Positions 34,382 to 43,609 of a DNA stretch of 64,000 nt are shown here, piece by piece. Source of the stretch: Sphingomonas corticis (lineage in GTDB: Bacteria; Pseudomonadota; Alphaproteobacteria; Sphingomonadales; Sphingomonadaceae). How positions within the stretch are numbered: position 1 is the first letter of the stretch; each line of letters starts with the position of its first letter. A program made the position numbers and the translations under genes. The DNA is taken from the NCBI RefSeq assembly GCF_012035195.1, contig NZ_JAAVJH010000002.1, forward strand, positions 310,001 through 374,000, given 5' to 3'. The notes beneath the pieces are model-generated. The model was not told the DNA's origin. It saw nothing but the letters and a program-made list of their open reading frames with translations, and did no database searches.

Positions 34382-36037
34382 TTAACGCGGCGTTTGCAAT
34401 GGTACGGGCGCCGCCACCGCCTCCAGCGCGGCAGGATCGCGCAGCGGGCGGTCGCGCATCGTGTCGCCGTTCGCCACGCCGTCGATGCGCGAGAGCAGCG
34501 GCGTCAGCAGCGGAACGTCGCCCTTTCCGCGCACGCGCCGGAAATGCGCGTCGGCGTCGTAGCCGGCCAGACCGGGCACCAGCAGCGGCGCCTCCAGCTG
34601 GCCCATCGCCGCCAGCAGCGCGGCACGCGCGACATATTCGTCGGCCACCGCGGCATTGTAGCTGAGCCGGATGTTGAGGAGGTCGCGCGCCAGGTCGAGC
34701 ACGTCCAGCGTGGTGCGGTCGCCCGCGCGCTGCTGCAATTGCGCGCCGTCGTAGGCGCGCTGCGCCGCGTCGACGGCCACGCGATAATGGTCGAGCGAGG
34801 CCCGCGCCGCGGTCAGCACGTTCCACGCCTCCGTCACCGATTGGTGCGTCGCGCGGACGGCGTCGTCGATCAGCCGCCAGTCGGCCTGGTTCGCCTGCGC
34901 CGCCTCGTTGCGCCGCGCGTTGCGCAGGCCCGAATCGATCAGCGGCTGCGTCAGCACCGCGCGGCCGACCAGCTGGGTGGTGCGCGCGCGGTCGGAATAG
35001 GGGGTCAGCGTGCCGTAGTCGGCGGTGCCCTGCAGGTCGAGGCGGGGTCGCGACTCGGCTTTGGTCGCTTCCCAGGCGGCGCGCGACACCTTCTCGCGTG
35101 CCTGCGCGGCGCGGACCAGCGGCGCGTTGACCTCCGCCACCGCCAGCGCCTGCACGAGCGAGGCGACCTTCACGTCGATCACGTCGGGCGCGGCGAGCGT
35201 GCCGGGCCGCGCGCCGACGTCGCGCAGGAACGCGCCCTGCGCGGTGCCCAGCTGGCCCAGCGCGTTCGTCACCTGCGCGCGGCCGAACGCCACGCGGGTC
35301 TCGATCTGCTGAAGGTCGCTCGACGTAATGTCGCGCACGCGGAAGCGCTCGGCATTGTCGCGATACTGCCGGTCGAGCAGCTCCAGGTTCTGCTTCGCGA
35401 TCGTCACCGCGTTGGCCTCGCGTTGCAGGCGCACGTAGCTGCCGACGATCGCCAGCATCACGTCCGCCTCCGTCACGCGCAGCGAGTCGCGCGCGAACTG
35501 CGACTCGGCGAGCGCGCCCGCTGCGGCGGCGCTGTTGCGGCCGAAGGTGAGCAGCGGCTGGTTCAGCACCGCGCCCGCGGTGGAGGTGAAGCCCTGCGCG
35601 CCGAGCCACTGGCCGGGCAGCACTTCGGACCGGTTGCGCGTGAAATTGTAGGCGCCGCTGACCGACAGGCTGGGGCCGAACTGCGACCGCGCGGCGGGGT
35701 AGCGATAGTCGGCCGAGCGGGCGTCGGCGCGCGCCGCCTGCAACCGCGGGTTGCCCCGGTAGGCGAGCGCCACCGCCTGCGCGAGCGTCGTCACCGGCAT
35801 CTGCGCTGCGGAATGCGTGACGCCGAAATCGTCCTCGGCGGGAACGTAGGCGAGCAGCGGGCGCCCAACGCGGGCCATGGTCGCGGGGCGTTCCACCGTC
35901 AGCGGCGCGGCGGCGGTGTCCTGCGGTGCGACCGCAGCGGCGGCGGCGCCGCTGCTGGTGTCGGGCCGGGTCTGCGCCATCGCGGCCGAAGCCACGGTTG
36001 CGAGCAGGACGGCGGCGAAGGGCGCGATACGGGTCAC
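34382..36037 (-). CDS. TolC family outer-membrane channel
   Basis: The protein has 551 residues. A signal peptide (FAAVLLATVASAAMAQ) is followed by an about 70-residue Ala-rich linker and the TolC/OEP duplicated domain, with TTLAQAVALAYRGNPRLQAARAD at the start and AAQRAYDGAQLQQRAGDRTTLD in the second repeat. It is the outer-membrane exit of the type I secretion system coded with the next two genes. The start is GTG 36037 with a GAGGAG ribosome site 11 bp after the HlyD stop. Long C-terminal tail of about 50 residues after the last helix. Confidence 0.93.
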   Translation of the reverse strand: MTRIAPFAAVLLATVASAAMAQTRPDTSSGAAAAAVAPQDTAAAPLTVERPATMARVGRPLLAYVPAEDDFGVTHSAAQMPVTTLAQAVALAYRGNPRLQAARADARSADYRYPAARSQFGPSLSVSGAYNFTRNRSEVLPGQWLGAQGFTSTAGAVLNQPLLTFGRNSAAAAGALAESQFARDSLRVTEADVMLAIVGSYVRLQREANAVTIAKQNLELLDRQYRDNAERFRVRDITSSDLQQIETRVAFGRAQVTNALGQLGTAQGAFLRDVGARPGTLAAPDVIDVKVASLVQALAVAEVNAPLVRAAQAREKVSRAAWEATKAESRPRLDLQGTADYGTLTPYSDRARTTQLVGRAVLTQPLIDSGLRNARRNEAAQANQADWRLIDDAVRATHQSVTEAWNVLTAARASLDHYRVAVDAAQRAYDGAQLQQRAGDRTTLDVLDLARDLLNIRLSYNAAVADEYVARAALLAAMGQLEAPLLVPGLAGYDADAHFRRVRGKGDVPLLTPLLSRIDGVANGDTMRDRPLRDPAALEAVAAPVPLQTPR

Positions 36038-36048
36038 GCGGAAACTCC

Positions 36049-37395
36049 TCAATTGTCGCGGAAGGCGCGGGCGAACTGGTCGCGCAGCGGCTTGGTGATG
36101 TAACCCAGCATCGACCGGCTGCCGGTCGCGACGAAGACCTCCGCCGGCATGCCGGGGCGCAGCTTCATGTCCGGATTGCGCGCCAGGTCGCGCTGGTCGA
36201 TGGCGATGCGGACCGCGTAGAAGCTCTGCCGCGTCGCCTCGTCCGTGGTCCGCTCGGGCGCGACGACGAGGACGCGGCCGTGGATCTCGGGCGTGGAGGG
36301 CGAGCTGAAGGCGGAGAAGCGGATCCGCGCCTCCTGCCCATCGCGCACCTGGTCGATGTCGGCGGGGCTGACCATCGCCTCCACGATCATGCGGTCGCGA
36401 TCGGGCACGATCTCCATGATCGTCTCGGCGGGGCGCACCACCTCGCCGATCGCGGCGAAGGCCAGCTTGTCGACCGTGCCCGAATAGGGCGCGCGGATGA
36501 CGTTGCGCTCGTGCGCGTCCATCGCGGTGGCGCTCCTCACCTGCTCGGTGTTGAGCGTGCCGTTGACGGTGGCGAGCTGCGCGCCCGCATCGGCGCGGCG
36601 GGTGTCGCTCATCTGCAGCGCCTGTTCCTGCGCCTCGGTGATGCGCGCCTGCGTCTGCGCGATCTGCGCGCGCAGGCTGGCGATCGACCCTTGCAGGTCG
36701 GCGCCCGTGCGTTCCAGCTGGTTGAGGCGCCCGATCGTGACCAGCCCCTTGTCCCACAATTCGCGCACGCCCTTCTGCTCGGGCTCGATCAGCGCGGCCT
36801 GGCGGTTCAGCGAGGCGATCTGCGCCTCGTACCCCTGGATCTGCTTGCGATACTGCGCGACGCGGGCGGTGATCTGCCCGCGCATCCCGCCGCTCTCCGC
36901 GCGGCGGATGCGGAACAGCTTCTCCTCGTCCGCCATCGCCTTCAGCGCGCCCGCGTCGCGGCGGCGCGCCAGTTCGGCCGGGAAGGCGATCGACGGAATG
37001 CCCAGCCGCTCCGCTTCCAGCCGCGCGCGCTGCGCGAGCAGCTGGTCGACCGACAGCGAGGACAGTTCGGACTGCACCGACGACACGCCGTCGTCGAGGC
37101 GCATCAGGATGTCGCCCTTCTTCACGCGGTCGCCGGTCTTCACGTAGATCTCCGCGATCGTGCCGCCGATCGGGTGGGCGATCCGCTTCACGCGCGACTC
37201 GGCCGCCACCTGTCCCCCGGCGATCACCGCGCCGCCGATCGGCACGACGATCATCAGGAGGCCGATGCCGAAGACCAGCACCGCGACCAGGGCGAGCGAC
37301 AGCCGCAGGCGGTGGCGCATCTGCACGGCGGGATCGAAGGAGAGCAGCTGGCGCTCCCCCGACGCGGGCACGGCGGGTACGGTGGCGGCGGTCAC
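36049..37395 (-). CDS. HlyD family type I secretion membrane fusion protein
   Basis: The protein has 448 residues. A short cytoplasmic N-terminus precedes one membrane helix (LSLALVAVLVFGIGLLMIVV), then the lipoyl/barrel-sandwich region (RIAHPIGGTIAEIYVKTGDRV), a long coiled coil and NVIRAPYSGTVDKLAFAAIGEVV, ending in GYITKPLRDQFARAFRDN. This is the PrtE/HlyD-type adaptor linking the ABC exporter to TolC. The GTG start overlaps the TGA of the ABC gene (GTGA). Confidence 0.94.
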   Translation of the reverse strand: MTAATVPAVPASGERQLLSFDPAVQMRHRLRLSLALVAVLVFGIGLLMIVVPIGGAVIAGGQVAAESRVKRIAHPIGGTIAEIYVKTGDRVKKGDILMRLDDGVSSVQSELSSLSVDQLLAQRARLEAERLGIPSIAFPAELARRRDAGALKAMADEEKLFRIRRAESGGMRGQITARVAQYRKQIQGYEAQIASLNRQAALIEPEQKGVRELWDKGLVTIGRLNQLERTGADLQGSIASLRAQIAQTQARITEAQEQALQMSDTRRADAGAQLATVNGTLNTEQVRSATAMDAHERNVIRAPYSGTVDKLAFAAIGEVVRPAETIMEIVPDRDRMIVEAMVSPADIDQVRDGQEARIRFSAFSSPSTPEIHGRVLVVAPERTTDEATRQSFYAVRIAIDQRDLARNPDMKLRPGMPAEVFVATGSRSMLGYITKPLRDQFARAFRDN

Positions 37396-39155
37396 GCGGC
37401 ATTCTCCACACCCGCGACCGGGCCGGCGCGGCGGTTGGGCACGTCGAGGGGGACGGCGGGTTTCATGATGCGGCTCATCACCTGGTCGCGCGGGCCGAAC
37501 GCCTCCATCCGACCATCGCGCATGAAGAGGACGTGGCTGACCTGCGCCAGCGCGGAGGGGCGGTGCGCGATGACGATGGCGATGCCGCCGCGCGCGCGCA
37601 CCCCGGCGATGGCCGCGGCCAGCGCGTCCTCGCCGGCGGCGTCCAGGTTCGAATTGGGTTCGTCGAGCAGGACCAGGAACGGGTCGCGGAACAGCGCGCG
37701 GGCGAGGCCGACGCGCTGGCGCTGCCCGGCGGACAGCTGCGCGCCATCGCTGCCGACGGGCGTGTCGTAGCCGCTCGGCAGCTTCACGATCATCTCGTGC
37801 ACCCCGGCCGCGGTGGCGGCGGCGATCACCTCGTCCGATGTGGCGGCGGGATCGAAGCGGGCGATATTCTGCGCGACGCTGCCGTCCAGCAGTTCCACCG
37901 CCTGCGGCAGGTAGCCGACGAAGGCGCCGAACGTGTCCGCGTCCCACTGGTCGGGCGTGGCGCCGTCGAGGCGGATGGTGCCGCGCAGCGCCGGCCAGCT
38001 GCCGATCAGCGCACGCGCCAGCGAGGTCTTGCCCGCCGCACTCGGCCCGATCACGCCGACGCCGTCGCCCGCCTCCAGCCGGAAGGTGATGCCCTGCGCC
38101 GCGACGCGCTCCACTCCCGGCGGTGCGACGGCGAGCTGCTCCACCGCCAGCTCCTTCGCCGGCGCGGGCAGCAGGACGTGCGCGTCGGCGGCGGCGGGCA
38201 GGTGCTGGAACATCGCGTTCAGCCGCTTCCAGCCGCTGCGCGCGGCGGAGAAGCCGCGCCAGTTGGCGATGGCGGTGTCGATCGGCGCCAGCGCGCGGCC
38301 CGACAGGATCGAGCTGGCGAAGATCACCCCGCCCGATGCCTTGCCGTCGATGACGAGCAGCGCGCCGACCGTCAGGATCAGCGATTGCAGGAACAGGCGG
38401 AATACCTTGGCCGACCCGCCGATCGCGCCGACCGAGCGGGCCAGCCGGTCCTGCGCGGCCAGGTGGTGCTGGTTCACCTCCACCCAGCGATCGCGCATCC
38501 GCCGCTGCATGCCCAGCGCGGTCAGCACCTCGGCGTGGCGCAGGTTGTTCTCCGCCATGCCCAATCGCCACGCGGTGATCTGCGCGACGAGGCGCGAGGG
38601 CTTCTTCGTCGCCCGCTCGGTCAGGACGGTCAGGCCGATCATGACCAGCGCGCCCGCCAGCGCGGTGACGCCCAGCCACACGTGGAGCATGGCGAGGATC
38701 AGCAGGAAGAAGCCGATCCACGGCAGGTCCAGCAGTGCGGCGGGTCCGCCGGACGCGAGGAAGGAGCGGATCTGGTCGAGGTCGCGCATCGGCGTCATGC
38801 CGTCGCCCCCGCCCTTGTGCCCCTTCAGCGCGGCGGCGGACATCATCCGCTGCACCTCGGGCGCGAGTTCCTGGTCGAGCGCGCTGCCCACGTCGGTCAG
38901 GATGCGCGTGCGCATCGCGTCGAACACCCCCTGGAAGGCGTAGACGACGACCAGCATGCCGAGCAGGCTGAACAGCGTCGGCAGGCTGTGGCTGGGCAGC
39001 ACCGAGTCGTAGACCAGCATCATGTAGATCGAGCCGGCGAGCACCAGCACGTTCAGCACGGCGCTGAGCACCGCTACCGTCACGATGGCCGTGCGATAGC
39101 GCGCCAATGCGGCTCCGATCCGAGTTGTGCCGTCGGCCAACCCCTTCACGCTCAT
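37392..39155 (-). CDS. Type I secretion ABC transporter (PrtD-like)
   Basis: The protein has 587 residues. About five or six N-terminal membrane helices are followed by an ATPase domain with Walker A GPSAAGKTS, signature LSAGQRQR, Walker B FLVLLDEP and switch H in VIAHRP. It has no N-terminal C39-like domain, so the substrate should carry a C-terminal RTX-like signal; none is coded next to it. Similar ABC/HlyD pairs (AtrD/AtrB) lie in sphingan gene clusters. First gene of the exporter operon; ATG 39155 (a GTG codon directly upstream is less likely). Confidence 0.93.
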   Translation of the reverse strand: MSVKGLADGTTRIGAALARYRTAIVTVAVLSAVLNVLVLAGSIYMMLVYDSVLPSHSLPTLFSLLGMLVVVYAFQGVFDAMRTRILTDVGSALDQELAPEVQRMMSAAALKGHKGGGDGMTPMRDLDQIRSFLASGGPAALLDLPWIGFFLLILAMLHVWLGVTALAGALVMIGLTVLTERATKKPSRLVAQITAWRLGMAENNLRHAEVLTALGMQRRMRDRWVEVNQHHLAAQDRLARSVGAIGGSAKVFRLFLQSLILTVGALLVIDGKASGGVIFASSILSGRALAPIDTAIANWRGFSAARSGWKRLNAMFQHLPAAADAHVLLPAPAKELAVEQLAVAPPGVERVAAQGITFRLEAGDGVGVIGPSAAGKTSLARALIGSWPALRGTIRLDGATPDQWDADTFGAFVGYLPQAVELLDGSVAQNIARFDPAATSDEVIAAATAAGVHEMIVKLPSGYDTPVGSDGAQLSAGQRQRVGLARALFRDPFLVLLDEPNSNLDAAGEDALAAAIAGVRARGGIAIVIAHRPSALAQVSHVLFMRDGRMEAFGPRDQVMSRIMKPAVPLDVPNRRAGPVAGVENAA

Positions 39156-39272
39156 CACGTTTCGCTTCCCACCCGCTGGGCACCGGCCCCTTTTTCCGGT
39201 GCGATTCTGGATGGTTCGGACCTAGCGGATCGTGGTGCAGGAACGGTTAACGATACCCGTCGGCGAGCGGGT

Positions 39273-41900
39273 CTACGCCGCCTGGCGCTGGCCCGCGGCG
39301 TTCAGCCGCGCCATGTCGAACGGCCGGTCGAAGGCGACGCCCGCGCGCCCCTCCTCCGCCCAGCGGATCGTGCCCGGCGTGGGATCGCCGTCGACGATCT
39401 CGACCGTCACCGGATAGCCGATCGCCTCCGCCGGGAAATCCACGCCGTCGATCAGCACGCCGGTGACGGAGATGTCGCGCACGCGCACCTCCCCCGCCTC
39501 GTCGCCGATCGTCAGCCACGCCGCGCGCAGCATCCGGTGGCGGGGCGAGCGGCTGGTCTTGAAGCCGATCGGCTCGGCCCAGCCTCCGGCGCGGTCCAGC
39601 TGCTCGAACACCACCGCGCACCGTTCCGGCCGGCCGTAGACGAACCCCTGGATGTGGCTGCATCCCAGCTCTCGGATCAGCGCGATCTCGTCCTGCTGCT
39701 CCACGCCCTCGGCCGTGGTCTCCATGTCCAGCGTGTCGGCCAGGCTGACGATCGCCTTGATGATCGCGGCGTTGCGGCTGCCCGGCTCGATCGCGCCGCG
39801 CACGAAGGACTGGTCGATCTTGATCTTGTCGAACGGCGCCTTCTTCAGATAGCCGAGCGAGGAATAGCCGGTGCCGAAATCGTCCAGCGCCAGCCGCACG
39901 CCGATGCCCTTCAGCGCGCGGAACATCTGATCGGACGAGGCATCCTCGTTCAGGAACACGCCCTCGGTGATCTCCAGCTCCAGCCGGTCCGCGGGCAGGC
40001 CCGCCGCGGCGATGGCGCTGGTGACGATGCCAGGGAGCGCGGGGTTGGCGAACTGGATCGGCGACACGTTCACCGCCACGCGCACGTGCTGCGGCCAGGT
40101 CGCGGCCTCCGCGACCGCGGTGCGCAGCACCCACTCGCCGATCGCCTCGATCAGCCCGCACTCCTCCGCCACCGGCACGAACTCCGCCGGGCTGATCGAT
40201 CCGCGCTCCGGATGCTCCCAGCGCAGCAGCGCCTCGTAGCCGACGATCCGCTCGTCCGCGGTGGAGACGACGGGCTGGTAGGTGAGGTAGAACTGGCCCG
40301 ATTTCAGCGCGTGGCGCAGGTCGTCCTCCAGCCGCTTCCGGTTCTGCGCGCCTTCCAGCAGCGCGTCGCGGTAGAAGCGGTGGACACCGCGCCCCTCCGC
40401 CTTGGCGTCGTAGAGGGCGAGGTCGGCGTTGCGGACCAGCACCTCGGGCGTGTCGCCGTGGGCGGGCGCGACGGCGATGCCGACCGAGCAGCCGATGGAG
40501 AGCGTCGCGCGGTCGATGTAATAGGGTTCGGACAGCGCGGCGATGATCGCGTCGGCCAGCGCGGAGAGCGCCGCCGGACTGCCCTCGCGCGGGACGACCA
40601 CCTGGAACTCGTCGCCGCCCAGCCGCCCCACCAGTCCCGCCTCGCCCACGGTGCGTTGCAGCCGGAGCGCCACCTGCTTCAGCAATTCGTCGCCGACCTG
40701 GTGGCCCTGCGTATCGTTCACCGCCTTGAACCGGTCGAGGTCGAGCAGCAGCAGTCCGGTCGCGCCCTGCGCCGACTGCGACGACAGCATCTGGTCCAGC
40801 GCGTGGCGCATCCGCTGGCGGTTGGCGAGGCCGGTGAGGCTGTCGAACAGCGCCAGGCGCGCGATCTCCGCGTCGGCGCGCCGCTTCTGCGTCAGGTCCG
40901 AGCCCGATCCGACGAAGCCGCGGAAGCGGCCCTCCTCGTCCAGCATCGGCCGCCCGCTGATCGACCACCAGCGTTCCGGCGCGTTGTCCGCGGCGGGCCG
41001 GACGGGATAGTCGGCGAAGGACGTGCGCGAGGACAGGTGGAAGGCGAGCGTGCGCGCGGTGCCCGCCGCGGCGGCGTCGAGGCAGAACAGGTCGATCAGG
41101 GCCGCGCCCGCGGTGGCGCAGCCGAACTGCGCGAACTCGCGCGACACCTTGTCGGACAGGTAGACGATGCGGCCGGCACGGTCGGTCTGCCAGAACCAGC
41201 CGGGCCCGTGCGATTCATATTCGGCCACCAGCCACCCCGCGCGCTGTTCCGCCTCGCGCGCGGCGCGGTCGTGCAGCAGCGTGGCGAAGCTGCGCCGCGC
41301 GGCGCGGACCGTGCCGATTGCGAACAGGAGCGCGATGATCGCGGCGCACTGGCTGGCGAGCCCCGCGCCCGTCGTCGCCAGCAACGCCGCGACCAGGCCC
41401 GCGGCATAGGCCAGCACCGCGGCGCGCAGCGGTGCCAGGGCGGCGGCGACGATGGCGATCGCACCCACCGCGGCGGTGCCGCCGGCGATGCGCCACGATG
41501 CGGGACCCAGCAGCGCGGCATCCTGGGCCAGCAGCGACAGCGTGACCGCGATGCCGCCCGCGCCCGCCGTAACCACGGTCGTGCGGAAGTGCGGCGACCA
41601 GGCGCGCGGCTGCCGCAGCCGGAGAATGCACCAGACGACCGCGCCGAACCCGGCGGCGAACGTTCCCGCCAGCGCGACGGCGGCAGCGAGCAGCCACTGC
41701 TGCTGCCGGATCGCCGCGGCGGCCAGCGCCACCGGCAGCGCCAGCAGCACCAGCGCGGCGGCCGACCACGTCGATGCCGCGGTGTCCAGCGCGGCCTCGC
41801 GCGCCCGCGCGATCAGGTCGTCGTCGGTCGCCGCCAGACCCAGGGCCATGCGCACGCCCGGTCGGGCAGCGGGCAGGGCGGGTGGGGCGGAGACGGACAT
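39273..41900 (-). CDS. Membrane PAS-GGDEF-EAL-PilZ c-di-GMP protein
   Basis: The protein has 875 residues. Five or six N-terminal membrane helices (to about residue 200) precede a PAS domain (about 220-335), a diguanylate cyclase domain with intact GGDEF at 428-432, a phosphodiesterase domain with YEALLRW (EAL 556-558), DDFGTGYSS and KIDQSFVRG, and a C-terminal PilZ-like domain (RVRDISVTGVLIDG). The inhibitory RxxD site is missing (GEAG instead). So it can both make and degrade c-di-GMP in principle. It is next to the exporter and EPS genes, where c-di-GMP control is usual. Confidence 0.9.
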   Translation of the reverse strand: MSVSAPPALPAARPGVRMALGLAATDDDLIARAREAALDTAASTWSAAALVLLALPVALAAAAIRQQQWLLAAAVALAGTFAAGFGAVVWCILRLRQPRAWSPHFRTTVVTAGAGGIAVTLSLLAQDAALLGPASWRIAGGTAAVGAIAIVAAALAPLRAAVLAYAAGLVAALLATTGAGLASQCAAIIALLFAIGTVRAARRSFATLLHDRAAREAEQRAGWLVAEYESHGPGWFWQTDRAGRIVYLSDKVSREFAQFGCATAGAALIDLFCLDAAAAGTARTLAFHLSSRTSFADYPVRPAADNAPERWWSISGRPMLDEEGRFRGFVGSGSDLTQKRRADAEIARLALFDSLTGLANRQRMRHALDQMLSSQSAQGATGLLLLDLDRFKAVNDTQGHQVGDELLKQVALRLQRTVGEAGLVGRLGGDEFQVVVPREGSPAALSALADAIIAALSEPYYIDRATLSIGCSVGIAVAPAHGDTPEVLVRNADLALYDAKAEGRGVHRFYRDALLEGAQNRKRLEDDLRHALKSGQFYLTYQPVVSTADERIVGYEALLRWEHPERGSISPAEFVPVAEECGLIEAIGEWVLRTAVAEAATWPQHVRVAVNVSPIQFANPALPGIVTSAIAAAGLPADRLELEITEGVFLNEDASSDQMFRALKGIGVRLALDDFGTGYSSLGYLKKAPFDKIKIDQSFVRGAIEPGSRNAAIIKAIVSLADTLDMETTAEGVEQQDEIALIRELGCSHIQGFVYGRPERCAVVFEQLDRAGGWAEPIGFKTSRSPRHRMLRAAWLTIGDEAGEVRVRDISVTGVLIDGVDFPAEAIGYPVTVEIVDGDPTPGTIRWAEEGRAGVAFDRPFDMARLNAAGQRQAA

Positions 41901-42000
41901 GCGACGTAACTAACGGAACGAAGGTTGCGATTTTGCTTCCGTCGCCGTGCGCCGCGCTTGCCGTTGCCGAGGCGCGCCGCCGGTCCTAAACGACCTCGCC

Positions 42001-43521
42001 ATGACCATTGTGATCCGCGAAGCCGACCTGATCGAGAGCGTGGCCGACGCGCTCCAATACATCTCCTACTTCCACCCGATGGACTATATCCGTGCGCTGG
42101 GCGACGCATATCGCGCGGAGCAGAGCCCGGCGGCGAAGGACGCGATCGCGCAGATCCTGACGAACAGCCGCATGTGTGCCGAGGGACACCGGCCGATCTG
42201 CCAGGATACCGGCATCGTCACCGTCTTCGTCAAATGGGGGCAGGACTGCCGGCTGGAGAGCGACCGTTCGCTCCAGGAGGTGATCGACGAGGGGGTGCGC
42301 CGCGCGTACCTCCATCCGGAAAACAAGCTGCGCGCCTCGATCCTGGCCGACCCCGCCTTCACCCGCCGCAACACGCGCGACAACACGCCCAGCGTGCTCC
42401 ACGTCGAGATGGTGCCGGGGGCCACGGTATCGGTCGACGTCGCGGCGAAAGGTGGCGGATCTGAGAACAAGTCCAAATTCAAGATGATGAACCCGAGCGA
42501 TTCGATCGTCGACTGGGTGCTGGAGATGCTGCCGCAGATGGGGGCCGGCTGGTGCCCGCCGGGGATGCTGGGGATCGGCATCGGCGGCACCGCGGAGAAG
42601 GCGATGCTGCTCGCCAAGGAATCGCTCATGGGCGCGATCGACATGGCGCAGCTGAAGGCGCGCGGGCCGCGCAACGACGTGGAGGCGCTGCGCATCGAAA
42701 TCTTCGACAAGGTCAACGCGCTCGGCATCGGCGCGCAGGGGCTGGGGGGGCTGTCGACCATCCTGGACGTGAAGATCGCCGACTGGCCCACCCACGCGGC
42801 GTCCAAGCCGGTGGCGATGATCCCCAATTGCGCCGCCACGCGCCACGCCCACTTCACGCTGGACGGCAGCGGGCCGGTGTATCTGGAAGCGCCGAAGCTG
42901 GACGAGTGGCCGGAGGTGAACTGGACGCCGGACAAGGCCGCGATCCGCGTCGACCTCGACACGCTGACGCCCGAGGTGGTGGCGACGTGGAAGCACGGCG
43001 ACCGCCTGCTGCTGAACGGCAAAATGCTGACCGGGCGCGACGCCGCGCACAAGCGGATCGCCGACATGCTTGCGAAGGGCGAGCCGCTGCCGGTCGAGTT
43101 CGCCGGCCGCGTGATCTACTACGTCGGCCCCGTCGATCCGGTGGGCGAGGAAGTGGTCGGCCCGGCCGGCCCGACCACGGCGACGCGCATGGACAAGTTC
43201 ACCCGCATGATGCTGGAACAGGGCTTGCTGGCGATGGTCGGCAAGGCCGAGCGCGGCCCCGCCGCCACGGAGGCGATCCGCGACCATCGCAGCGCCTATC
43301 TGATGGCGGTCGGCGGGGCGGCCTATCTGGTCGCGCGCGCGATCAAGGGCAGCAGGGTGGTCGGGTTCGAGGATCTGGGCATGGAGGCGATCTACGAGTT
43401 CGAGGTCGCCGACTTCCCCGTCACCGTGGCCGTCGATGCGCAAGGCGCGAACGTCCATCAGCTCGCCCCGCTGGTGTGGAAGGAGAAGATCGCGCGGGAG
43501 GGCCTGCTGACCCCGGCATAG
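42001..43521 (+). CDS. fumA: Class I fumarate hydratase (iron-sulfur)
   Basis: The protein has 506 residues. It is a single-chain class I fumarase: the N-terminal alpha part contains ICQDTGIVTVFVKWG, NKSKFKMMNPSDS and NCAATRHAHF; the C-terminal beta part contains GKMLTGRDAAHKRI, YYVGPVDP and GPTTATRMDKF. These include the three cysteines for the [4Fe-4S] cluster. It interconverts fumarate and malate in the TCA cycle. ATG 42001 was taken; an in-frame start at 41947 adds no conserved sequence. Divergent from the GGDEF-EAL gene. Confidence 0.95.
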   Translation: MTIVIREADLIESVADALQYISYFHPMDYIRALGDAYRAEQSPAAKDAIAQILTNSRMCAEGHRPICQDTGIVTVFVKWGQDCRLESDRSLQEVIDEGVRRAYLHPENKLRASILADPAFTRRNTRDNTPSVLHVEMVPGATVSVDVAAKGGGSENKSKFKMMNPSDSIVDWVLEMLPQMGAGWCPPGMLGIGIGGTAEKAMLLAKESLMGAIDMAQLKARGPRNDVEALRIEIFDKVNALGIGAQGLGGLSTILDVKIADWPTHAASKPVAMIPNCAATRHAHFTLDGSGPVYLEAPKLDEWPEVNWTPDKAAIRVDLDTLTPEVVATWKHGDRLLLNGKMLTGRDAAHKRIADMLAKGEPLPVEFAGRVIYYVGPVDPVGEEVVGPAGPTTATRMDKFTRMMLEQGLLAMVGKAERGPAATEAIRDHRSAYLMAVGGAAYLVARAIKGSRVVGFEDLGMEAIYEFEVADFPVTVAVDAQGANVHQLAPLVWKEKIAREGLLTPA

Positions 43522-43528
43522 CCGAACA

Positions 43529-43550
43529 ATTTGCGATTGATTTGCAATAG
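43529..43550 (+). promoter_or_regulatory. Candidate iron-regulator site upstream of the siderophore receptor
   Basis: Two adjacent 11-base repeats, ATTTGCGATTG and ATTTGCAATAG (9 of 11 identical), lie about 60 bp before the receptor start. The centre also reads as an imperfect palindrome TTGC...GCAA (43531-43547). Position and AT-richness suggest a Fur- or RirA-type operator; no experimental basis here. Confidence 0.4.
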
Positions 43551-43609
43551 CCGCGTCGCTAGAGGCCGCGCGTGCCCGCCGATCGCGGGCGACGTTCGGA
43601 GACGATGGA

